A program made the translations under genes and the position numbers. 20,073 nt of DNA from an uncultured Clostridia bacterium. GTDB taxonomy: Bacteria > Bacillota > Clostridia > Christensenellales > Borkfalkiaceae. Shown here one piece after another: positions 11,041-17,270 of this stretch. The notes below the pieces were generated by a model, which was not told the DNA's origin, did no database searches, and was given only the letters and a program-made list of their open reading frames with translations. Position 1 is the first letter of the stretch, and every line of letters starts with the position of its first letter. Location: positions 1 to 20,073 of the forward strand of contig CANROI010000008.1 of assembly GCA_947632165.1 (NCBI GenBank). Direction: 5' to 3'.

Positions 11041-11056
11041 ATTGGCTCCTTTGTAT

Positions 11057-11079
11057 GATCCGCGCTGCCGGCGCGGATC
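11057..11079 (-). other. intercistronic hairpin between regulator and ATPase genes
   Basis: A perfect 9-bp stem, GATCCGCGC (11057-11065) with GCGCGGATC (11071-11079), and a 5-base loop fill the gap between the regulator stop and the ATPase ribosome site. No T run follows on the minus strand, so it is not a typical terminator. It could stabilise the ATPase message or set the ratio of the two products. Confidence 0.5.
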
Positions 11080-11086
11080 CTTCCGA

Positions 11087-11437
11087 TCAGATTTTGCAGT
11101 TCAGATGCGAGCAGGCGAGCTCCAACACCGCGAGCACATGCTCGTCCGCAAGCGAATAGACGACGTTCTGCCCGTCGCGGCGGGCCTTGATCACCCGATT
11201 GTCGCGCAGGATCCGCAGCTGATGGGAGACGCCGCTCTGCGTGCCCCCCACCGCCTCCACGATGTGATACACGCACATCTCGCCCTGGCGCAGGGCGAAC
11301 AGGATCTTGAGCCGCGACGGCTCCGAAATCGACTTGAACACCGCGCTCACCCGCGCGATCTCCTCTTCGCCCGGCATGTTCTCCGCCGCCAGCTGTGCCG
11401 CCAGATGATGCGCCGCTTCATGTTCGCAAGGTTTCAT
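11087..11437 (-). CDS. ArsR/SmtB family metal-sensing repressor
   Basis: 116 residues with a winged helix-turn-helix (about 30-95; recognition region TQSGVSHQLRILRDNRVI). These dimeric repressors leave DNA when metal binds. The C-terminal helix carries Asp98-x-His100-x10-His111-x2-Cys114. That is the alpha-5 zinc site spacing of SmtB/CzrA with Cys in place of the usual last Glu or His. The N-terminus has Cys4, His6, His10 and His11. The helix-3 position has one cysteine (Cys55) where CadC has a C-x-C pair. So an alpha-5 zinc or cadmium sensor is the better reading, though a mixed site is possible. A GGGAGGGGAG ribosome site precedes the start. It is first in the operon with the P1B ATPase, under the operator at 11455-11480, so it probably represses itself and the pump. 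Confidence 0.9.
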   Translation of the reverse strand: MKPCEHEAAHHLAAQLAAENMPGEEEIARVSAVFKSISEPSRLKILFALRQGEMCVYHIVEAVGGTQSGVSHQLRILRDNRVIKARRDGQNVVYSLADEHVLAVLELACSHLNCKI

Positions 11438-11454
11438 TGCTCCCCTCCCGTATC

Positions 11455-11480
11455 AATATATGAATAACTGTTCATATATT
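11455..11480. promoter_or_regulatory. 12-2-12 inverted repeat, SmtB/CzrA-type operator
   Basis: AATATATGAA (11455-11464) and TTCATATATT (11471-11480) are perfect complements. Read as 12-2-12 the arms differ at one position and contain the TGAA...TTCA core usual for SmtB-family sites. It overlaps the -10 element of the regulator promoter, so binding would block RNA polymerase. The regulator gene begins 18 bp away. Confidence 0.85.
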
Positions 11481-11504
11481 AGCACAATAAAAAAACGCTG
11501 TCAA
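11476..11504 (-). promoter_or_regulatory. promoter of the metal-resistance operon
   Basis: On the minus strand: TTGACA (11504-11499), 17 bp and TAATAT (11481-11476). The -10 element lies inside the operator arm. The -35 element coincides with the loop of the upstream terminator hairpin. Confidence 0.85.
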
Positions 11505-11512
11505 GCGTTTTT
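11491..11512 (-). terminator. intrinsic terminator of the feoB-rluA transcript
   Basis: AAAAACGCT (11491-11499) pairs perfectly with AGCGTTTTT (11504-11512) across a 4-base loop. On the minus strand a run of seven T follows the GC core (11495-11489). It lies 9 bp past the pseudouridine synthase stop. The stem is rich in A-T pairs and the element is nested in the next promoter. Confidence 0.7.
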
Positions 11513-11521
11513 CCGGAATTT

Positions 11522-12313
11522 TTATAAATTTTTTTCCGAGACGAAGCTCCTGCCGTTCAGATAGGCGAGCACGCCGCCGGTATGAAGGACGATCTGCTTG
11601 GCGACGAGCCGCTGGCGCGTCGCATGGACCTGCCGGTTATAGGCGCTGTCGCCGTATTTTTCGTCCCCCACCACGGGGTGGCCGAGATAGGCGAGATGCG
11701 CTCGGATCTGGTGCGTCTTGCCCGTGTGCAGGGTGATTTTGAGCAGCGTCTCCCCGCCGCGCTCTTCGAGGACCTCGTATTCGGTGAGAATCTCGTCTCC
11801 CTCGCTGCCGACGACGACCCGATCCTCCCGCTTTAAGAGCCGTGCCCGCTCGAGGGAATGTGCCTTGGGCATTTTCCCCACGACGAGGGCGAGATAGACC
11901 TTCTCGAGCCGCCGCTCTCTGAAGGCCGACAAAAGCTCGCGCTCCGCCTCCTCCGTCCCTGCGAGGAGGAGCAGCCCCGCCGTGTTGCGGTCGAGGCGGT
12001 GGACGGGGCGGAAGCCGCGCGCACCCAACTCATGAAACACCGCCTCCGAATTGACGCCGCTCTCCTTGTCGAGCACCGCCACATTGCCGTCCTCAAACAG
12101 GATCCGGTAGGCCGTCTTTTGCTCCTGTGCGGGGGTCATATAGTAACAGACCTCGTCGCCCGGCTGGAGGAGCACGTCGCTCGAGACTTTGGCGCCGTTG
12201 ACCCTGATCTCGCGCGCCTTGAGCAGGGCGCGGAAACAGAACGAGGCCTGCGCGCAGACGTTATCGGTGAAGTTTTGGAGCGAGACCGCCTCGCTTGCGA
12301 CGAACTTTTTCAT
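11522..12313 (-). CDS. RluA family RNA pseudouridine synthase with S4-like domain
   Basis: 263 residues. It converts uridine to pseudouridine in structured RNA, by family rRNA or tRNA. An N-terminal S4-like RNA-binding region (about 10-55, including LLKAREIRVNGAKV) is followed by the catalytic domain. HRLDRNTAG supplies catalytic Asp108, and HTGKTHQIRAHLAYLGHPV (196-214) is the second conserved block. The target base cannot be told from sequence. The start at 12313 was chosen because the S4 region begins just after it; no Shine-Dalgarno sequence is visible there. The frame stays open 18 codons upstream into feoB. With this start it overlaps the feoB 3' end by 53 bp, which suggests translation coupled to feoB. 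A terminator follows 9 bp after its stop. Confidence 0.88.
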   Translation of the reverse strand: MKKFVASEAVSLQNFTDNVCAQASFCFRALLKAREIRVNGAKVSSDVLLQPGDEVCYYMTPAQEQKTAYRILFEDGNVAVLDKESGVNSEAVFHELGARGFRPVHRLDRNTAGLLLLAGTEEAERELLSAFRERRLEKVYLALVVGKMPKAHSLERARLLKREDRVVVGSEGDEILTEYEVLEERGGETLLKITLHTGKTHQIRAHLAYLGHPVVGDEKYGDSAYNRQVHATRQRLVAKQIVLHTGGVLAYLNGRSFVSEKNL

Positions 12314-14054
12314 GGCGGAGCAAGAGAAATGCTGCGGCGGGAAGGAGCAGCAGCAGGACGCAGACACCCCCGCCCGTCAGAAGAAAATAGGTGAGATAGC
12401 TCAGGAGAAGGGCGCCGACCGTCTGTAGCAGGGCATTCACGAGGGCGGACTTCCAGCCGAGTTCGCGGGCGCTTGCGGCGATCGCCGAGACACAGGGCGA
12501 ACAGGCGAGTATGAACACGGCAAAGGAGAACGCGCTTGCGGCGGAATAGGGAAAGCCGCCGTAGAACATGGCGAGCGCCCCCGCTACGTTCTCCTTGGCG
12601 ATGAGCCCCGAGAGCGCGGCATAGGCGATTTTCCAATCGGCGCAGCCGATGGGCGCGAACAGGAACTTCAAACCCCCGCAGAGGGAGGCGAGCATGCTGT
12701 CCTCTACCCCGCAATAGCGGAAACCCCAATCAAAGGAAGAGAGCAGCCACGAGGCGAGGAAGAAGGCGAGAATGACCGTTCCGAGCTTTATTATAAACTG
12801 TTTGACCTGAAAAAGCAAGGATTTTGCCACAAATGACGGGCGCGGGATCTGCAGCGGGGCGAGCTCCATCACAAAGGGCGGAGACGGCTCCTTGAGCAGA
12901 AGGGCGACCGTCACCGAGAGCCCGACGCCCAACGCATACAGGAGGACGACCGCGATGAAGGGATCCTCGAAGAAGGAGGCGGACAGGGTGAGATAGACGG
13001 GCAATTTGGCGCTGCAGGAGATGTAGGGCAGGCAGAGGATGAGGCGGCGCTGGATCTTGCGGTCGTCGAGCCCGCGGGTCGTGAGGATCGCCGCCGCGGT
13101 GCACCCGAAGCCCATGAGCAGGGAGAAGATCGCCCGTCCGCTCAATCCCACCTTGGAAAAGACGCCGTCCGTCAGCACGGCGAGGCGGGAGAGAAAGCCG
13201 CTCTCCTCCATGAGGATGAGAAAGAGAAACAGGAGCGCGATCTGCGGCAAAAAGCAGAGCACATTGCCGACGCTCGAGAGAAGGCCGTCGACGACGAACC
13301 CCCTCAAAACGGGGGACGGGATCGCGCGGGCAAAGCCCCCGAGATAATCGCAAAAGAAGTCCGAAACGCAATTTTTCAGAAAATCGCCCGGCATGTGAGG
13401 GGCGAACGTGATGAAAAAGACGCCGAGCAAGAGGGCAAAAAAGACGGGGATACCGAACAAGCCGTTCGTGAGCAGACGGTCGGCGGCGGAGAGTTCTTCG
13501 CGGGCAGCCCGGTAGACGGCAGCGGGCAGCGCGTTAAACGTCGCCGTGCAGACGGGCAGATCTTTCATGAGTGCGCCGACCTTGGCGCGCAGCGCGCGGG
13601 CGCCGAGCCCCTCGGCGGAGAGAACGGGCATCCCGCACAGGCGGGCGAGCTCCCCCACCTCCACGGCGCCGCCGGAATGCTCGAACCTGCGCCGCTTGGT
13701 GAGGACGAGCGCCGCCCGCCGCCCGCGGGCAAGTTCCGTCAAAAGGGGCAATGCGCGGGGAAGCGTCGCGCATTCGCACACGAGGAGGAGCGCCGCGTCC
13801 GGATGTCCGCGCAGAAAGGAGAGCGCGCCCTTCTCCTCGAGGCTCATGCCGCCTGCAGAATAAACCCCCGGAAGGTCGTAGACCGTGACCCGCCGTCCGC
13901 CGAGCTCCGCCTCTTTGCCAAGCGCGCCGACCGTGACCCCGTGCCAATTCCCCACCTTCGCATGGCCGCCCGTGAGGGCGTTGAAGAGCGTGCTCTTGCC
14001 CGCATTCGGATTGCCGACGAGCAGGAGCTCTAAACCTTCTTGATCGAGACGCAT
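12261..14054 (-). CDS. feoB: FeoB ferrous iron transporter with divergent G domain
   Basis: 597 residues. FeoB is an inner-membrane Fe(II) importer with a cytosolic GTPase domain. G1 is GNPNAGKS (14-21), G2 contains Thr41 in NWHGVTV, and G3 is DLPG (60-63). Where G4 (N-x-x-D, which reads guanine) should be, the protein has Thr119-Lys-Arg-Arg122, so that motif is missing. The membrane part carries both gate motifs: GFGCTAAAILTTR with Cys318, and LPYISCSAKLPVY with Cys347. It also has the LSGLIAKENV block (about 481-490). Length is near the short Firmicute forms and below the roughly 770 residues of E. coli. GGAGG precedes the ATG. It overlaps feoA by 25 bp and the following rluA-like gene by 53 bp. 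The frame extends 60 codons further upstream, but those overlap feoA and show no homology. Confidence 0.93.
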   Translation of the reverse strand: MRLDQEGLELLLVGNPNAGKSTLFNALTGGHAKVGNWHGVTVGALGKEAELGGRRVTVYDLPGVYSAGGMSLEEKGALSFLRGHPDAALLLVCECATLPRALPLLTELARGRRAALVLTKRRRFEHSGGAVEVGELARLCGMPVLSAEGLGARALRAKVGALMKDLPVCTATFNALPAAVYRAAREELSAADRLLTNGLFGIPVFFALLLGVFFITFAPHMPGDFLKNCVSDFFCDYLGGFARAIPSPVLRGFVVDGLLSSVGNVLCFLPQIALLFLFLILMEESGFLSRLAVLTDGVFSKVGLSGRAIFSLLMGFGCTAAAILTTRGLDDRKIQRRLILCLPYISCSAKLPVYLTLSASFFEDPFIAVVLLYALGVGLSVTVALLLKEPSPPFVMELAPLQIPRPSFVAKSLLFQVKQFIIKLGTVILAFFLASWLLSSFDWGFRYCGVEDSMLASLCGGLKFLFAPIGCADWKIAYAALSGLIAKENVAGALAMFYGGFPYSAASAFSFAVFILACSPCVSAIAASARELGWKSALVNALLQTVGALLLSYLTYFLLTGGGVCVLLLLLPAAAFLLLRHEKVRRKRGGLAPKLHR

Positions 14055-14254
14055 ACGGCAACCTCCCGCCGAAGGGCCAACCGGCTTCCTCCCGATTGGA
14101 GGAAAAAGGTCTTTTTGAAATAGGAGACTTTCAGAAGGCGGACGACGCCGCCCGAGCGGATGTTGAGCGCGCTCAGCCGCTCCTTTAAGGGGGCCTCGCA
14201 TTCGACGCCCGTCACGATGCCGCGCTCGCCGCATTTCAGATCGGTGATATTCAT
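14030..14254 (-). CDS. feoA: FeoA small SH3-like protein of the ferrous iron system
   Basis: 74 residues with the FeoA pattern: an N-terminal L-x-x-G-x-x-G/A segment (ITDLKCGERGIVTGV), then ERLSALNIRSGGVVRLLK and a basic C-terminus with predicted strands. FeoA is a cytosolic partner needed for full FeoB activity, probably by contacting its G domain. The 3' end overlaps feoB by 25 bp, a normal feoAB arrangement. The ATG at 14254 is just 7 nt from the T run of a strong hairpin terminator, so there is no room for a separate promoter and only a weak AGAG before the start. Expression probably depends on readthrough from the DUF378 gene, or on a start signal I cannot see. Confidence 0.88.
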   Translation of the reverse strand: MNITDLKCGERGIVTGVECEAPLKERLSALNIRSGGVVRLLKVSYFKKTFFLQSGGSRLALRREVAVCVSIKKV

Positions 14255-14260
14255 CTCTAT

Positions 14261-14305
14261 AAAAAATGCGGACCGGGCGCTTTTTATGCCCTGTCCGCGT
14301 TTTTT
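14261..14305. terminator. two-sided hairpin terminator between the DUF378 gene and feoA
   Basis: GCGGACCGGGC (14268-14278) pairs with GCCCTGTCCGC (14288-14298) with one mismatch. Six A lie on the left and six T on the right, so it has a T run in either direction. On the minus strand it should end the DUF378 message. It lies immediately before the feoA start codon and may act as an attenuator for feoAB. Confidence 0.85.
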
Positions 14306-14319
14306 CGGCCGATCCCCGG

Positions 14320-14562
14320 TTACGCTCTGTCGTCGCGTACTTCTCTGTGTCCCATGAGCTTGAGCGCTCCGTTCGTGATGATGGGAGAGATGATGAGCCA
14401 GAGCGCCGCCAGGGCGATCAACGAATAAACGATGATCGCGCCGATGGTGCGCGGACCCGTGAAGATCATCGAGACGAGGTTGATATCGAAGATGCCGTAA
14501 AGGCCCCAATTCAACGCGCCTACGAGAACGAGAATATAAGAAATCAGATTTGCAATTACCAT
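14320..14562 (-). CDS. DUF378 family small membrane protein
   Basis: 80 residues with two predicted membrane segments: LISYILVLVGALNWGLYGIF (6-25) and a second one from about residue 38 to 62, separated by a short loop. The GALNWGL block is the hallmark of the DUF378 (YuzA-like) family, whose function is unknown. The tail is short, charged and probably cytosolic. TAGGAGG lies eight bases before the ATG. It precedes feoA on the same strand but a strong terminator separates them. Upstream promoter elements are weak (CATAAT at about 14607 without a good -35). Any role in iron uptake is only suggested by position. Confidence 0.85.
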   Translation of the reverse strand: MVIANLISYILVLVGALNWGLYGIFDINLVSMIFTGPRTIGAIIVYSLIALAALWLIISPIITNGALKLMGHREVRDDRA

Positions 14563-14628
14563 TTTCTTGCCTCCTATCTGCAGTTTGGCGGTTTGGAGGC
14601 AAATTATGCGCGCCTCGTCTGCCTTATG

Positions 14629-14657
14629 AAAAAACCGCCGCGGAGCATCCGCGGCGG
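14629..14657 (-). terminator. intrinsic terminator of the surface protein gene
   Basis: CCGCCGCGGA (14635-14644) and TCCGCGGCGG (14648-14657) form a perfect 10-bp stem. On the minus strand it is followed directly by six T (14634-14629). It lies 29 bp after the surface protein stop. Confidence 0.9.
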
Positions 14658-14686
14658 CTATATCAGTCCATTTAGCGATTTATTGA

Positions 14687-17140
14687 TTATTTGTTGTTTT
14701 TGCGTTTCTTGCCGCCCTTCAGGCTCTCGAGATCGACTTCCTCGACCTTCTTCTCCGAGGGCTTGGAGACGAACAGGATCACGATGGCGATGAGCAGCAC
14801 GGCCGAGATCGAGAAGAGCACCACGGAGACGATATTGTTCTCTAGCCAATAGGTGGGATCGGGCAGCGGGTCGATGGGGCTCTGCACGTTGATGACCTCA
14901 TAGGCGGTCACGGCGTGCCCGGGCATCCGCGCCTCGGTGACGGTGAGACGAACGACATAGTACTGCTGCTGACCGGCCTTCTGGGGCGTGAAGGAGAGCG
15001 CGGAATCGGGATTCCAATGATAGTCGTTGTCCGTTCTGTACCAGCGGTCATCGTCCTCGGTGATGTCGCTGTTATACTTGCGGATCTCGACGAAGGCATC
15101 TTTGAGACGCTCGAACTCCCGTTCCGCATTCTTGACAAATTCCGAATAGGTGGGGATCCGGAGGCTGTTGCTCGAGGCCTTTTCGATATCGAACTCGAAG
15201 AGCGTGTAATCCGCTTCGTAGCCGTCGAGCGCGACGATGTCGAAGGAGTCGATGGTGTAGGAGTTGCCCTTATAGCCGAGGGACTGTTCGCCGGGCTTTT
15301 CGATCGTGGCGCCCGTGTAGGTCACTTCGAAGGTAAATTCGGGGATCTCTTCGATGTCCCAGATGTTCGAGGAGGAGACATCCACGAGCTTTCCGTCGAC
15401 ATAGTACTGCATCGCGTTGCCCGCGTTGTCGGAAGCAAGCACCTTGAAGACGTACTTGCCCTCTTCGTCGATCTCGAAGCGGAGCGCATTGTAGCGCAGC
15501 GAAGTCTGCGAGGAGGCGCCGGAGCCCGCCTCAAGACTCTGCTTCTTATAATAGATGTTGAAGCGGAGGTTTCTGTAATCCGCATAGTCGCTCGCGATGA
15601 GCCCGCGGAGGGAAGGCAGATAGAAATATGCCCCGTCGCCCGCGCTCAGTTTGAGCTTGCGGTTGCCGTTGCTGTCGTACTCCACGGTGAGGTCGTCGAT
15701 CGCCTGCTGATACTCCGCGGCGAGCCGTGCCGCCTCGTCGGAAGAGACGTTCTGCTTCGTATCTTCATCGGCGGTGACCCCCACATAGGTCGGGCCGTAC
15801 TTGTCGCGGTCGACCGAGATCACCTGGAGCTTCGCGGCTCTCTCTTCGAAGGAGCTTGCGCCCGTCGTGGCGCCGTCGTCGGAACAGGAAGGGCAATTCC
15901 AATCGTCCGCGAGGTCCTCGAAGGCGTCCGTGCCGTTGTAGACATAGCCGCAGACCGAGCACACATGCTCTTTGACTTCGACCTCATCCGCCTCGGAATT
16001 TGCGGTGTACCATGCGAGATAGACGCGCTCTTCCTCTTTTTCGGCGGTCGTGAGCGTTCTGCCGTCGTCGAGTTCGAAATAGATGGAGACGTACTGCTGC
16101 TCGGACTCCGCGTCGCTCGTCGGCATGAAGAACGTCGAGGTCGTCAGCGCGCTGTAATCTTTGCCCACGGGCTTCTGATAGACGCCGTCCTCGGGCGCTT
16201 TCATCATGAAATAGCGGCGGGTGACGGTGACCGAAGAATCGCACACGTCGATCGCTTCGTAGGTGAGGCTCCACTTTCTGCCGAGCGTGTAGGCATAGAC
16301 CTCTTCGTTGATGACGAGCACGGGAGCCGTGTCGTCGACGATCTGCCCGTCCTTCAAAAGGAAGGATTGGCCGTTGATCTCCTTCATCAGGACAAGCTGC
16401 TCGGTGGCGTCCGAAGAGAGCTCGTCCACCGAGAAAGTGACGGGAACGCGGGGCGTGGAAGACGCCGAGGAGAGATATTCGAAATAGTTCCCGCCGATGT
16501 TGGTCATCTTGCCGATGAGCGTGCCGTTGATATAGACGGCAAACTCGCCGATATTGCAGTTCTCTTCGTCGAACGTGATCTCGAGATCGCCGGAGGCATC
16601 GATCGTGACCTTTTCGGGCGTCCAATCGTCCTCTTCCTCTTCGTCCGCGGCTTCATCGGGCTGTTCGGATGCGTTGCGGATCGCCGCGGAGACGGCCTCG
16701 CCGTCGCGGAAAAACACGATGGAGTTGGTCGCGGTGCTCTCCTTGCTGATATTTTCCTCCGCGCTCTCGTAAGAGATGGACATCTTTTCGAAATGGATCG
16801 CGGGGAAGGAGATCGTCATGGAATAATAGCCGATTTCCGCGGAGTTGGAAGTGAACCCTTCCGTCTTGGAGTCCGTCTCGGCGGGCTCGAACCACTTCAG
16901 CGCAAGGTCGCGCCGATAGGAAACCGTTCCCTCGCTCGTGAGCGTGAACTGAACGTACGATTGATCTCCGCCGCTCTCTCCCACTCTGCCGGAACTGCTT
17001 GCGGAAAAGATCGATGTGGGATTGTAGTCCGCAGAAGCGACCTTCATCGGCGCGAGCGCCCCGAATGCCAGGCTCAAGAGAAACGCCAATACGAGAATGA
17101 GCGCCCCGAGCGTGATTGAACGAAACTTTGTCTGATTCAT
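14687..17140 (-). CDS. membrane-anchored surface protein with embedded rubredoxin-like domain
   Basis: 817 residues; I do not recognise the whole protein. A signal peptide (residues 1 to about 37: basic start, hydrophobic run, then ASA-DYN) and a C-terminal membrane segment (about 768-792) followed by a Lys-rich tail place the body outside the cell. The body is rich in Ser, Thr, Asp and Glu and looks beta-stranded. FKVLASDNAGNAM (about 565-577) resembles Ig-like repeats of surface proteins. Residues 162-172 are an acidic tract. Residues 394-419 hold Cys394-x2-Cys397-Gly-Tyr and Cys416-Pro-x-Cys419, with DDW before the second pair and FEE after it, as in rubredoxin but with a shorter middle. 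The start at 17140 has GGAG eight bases upstream; an ATG at 17146 is too close to it. It is a single-gene unit with its own promoter and terminator. An adhesin-like or structural role is a guess. Confidence 0.85.
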   Translation of the reverse strand: MNQTKFRSITLGALILVLAFLLSLAFGALAPMKVASADYNPTSIFSASSSGRVGESGGDQSYVQFTLTSEGTVSYRRDLALKWFEPAETDSKTEGFTSNSAEIGYYSMTISFPAIHFEKMSISYESAEENISKESTATNSIVFFRDGEAVSAAIRNASEQPDEAADEEEEDDWTPEKVTIDASGDLEITFDEENCNIGEFAVYINGTLIGKMTNIGGNYFEYLSSASSTPRVPVTFSVDELSSDATEQLVLMKEINGQSFLLKDGQIVDDTAPVLVINEEVYAYTLGRKWSLTYEAIDVCDSSVTVTRRYFMMKAPEDGVYQKPVGKDYSALTTSTFFMPTSDAESEQQYVSIYFELDDGRTLTTAEKEEERVYLAWYTANSEADEVEVKEHVCSVCGYVYNGTDAFEDLADDWNCPSCSDDGATTGASSFEERAAKLQVISVDRDKYGPTYVGVTADEDTKQNVSSDEAARLAAEYQQAIDDLTVEYDSNGNRKLKLSAGDGAYFYLPSLRGLIASDYADYRNLRFNIYYKKQSLEAGSGASSQTSLRYNALRFEIDEEGKYVFKVLASDNAGNAMQYYVDGKLVDVSSSNIWDIEEIPEFTFEVTYTGATIEKPGEQSLGYKGNSYTIDSFDIVALDGYEADYTLFEFDIEKASSNSLRIPTYSEFVKNAEREFERLKDAFVEIRKYNSDITEDDDRWYRTDNDYHWNPDSALSFTPQKAGQQQYYVVRLTVTEARMPGHAVTAYEVINVQSPIDPLPDPTYWLENNIVSVVLFSISAVLLIAIVILFVSKPSEKKVEEVDLESLKGGKKRKNNK

Positions 17141-17195
17141 GTGCATTGCTCCATATGGGCATAAGACCCAAATTATCTTTTTCGAAATCCTAACT

Positions 17196-17224
17196 ATTTT
17201 ACACAAAAAATTCTCTTTCGTCAA
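17196..17224 (-). promoter_or_regulatory. promoter of the surface protein gene
   Basis: On the minus strand: TTGACG (17224-17219), 17 bp with a T run, and TAAAAT (17201-17196). It is near consensus and leaves a leader of about 50 nt before the start at 17140. Confidence 0.8.
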
Positions 17225-17270
17225 GCGGTATTGCGCCTTTTTTCCAAAAAAGAGAAATTTCGCGCGTTTA

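Noticed and set aside
9340..11058. Open frame of more than 570 codons antisense to the P1B ATPase gene
   Set aside because: Charged Arg/Glu/His-rich translation with no domain; it is a shadow of the ATPase gene.
14563..14628. Promoter for the DUF378 gene
   Set aside because: CATAAT is present but without a recognisable -35 at proper spacing, so it was not listed as a feature.
14915..17119. Open frame of more than 700 codons antisense to the surface protein gene
   Set aside because: It mirrors codon bias of the GC-rich gene opposite. It has no ribosome site or domain, and the sense protein has a signal peptide, promoter and terminator.
17238..17262. Terminator after the second rluA-like gene
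   Set aside because: Only A/T runs (CTTTTTTGG and its complement) pair, with an impossible two-base loop; there is no GC stem.
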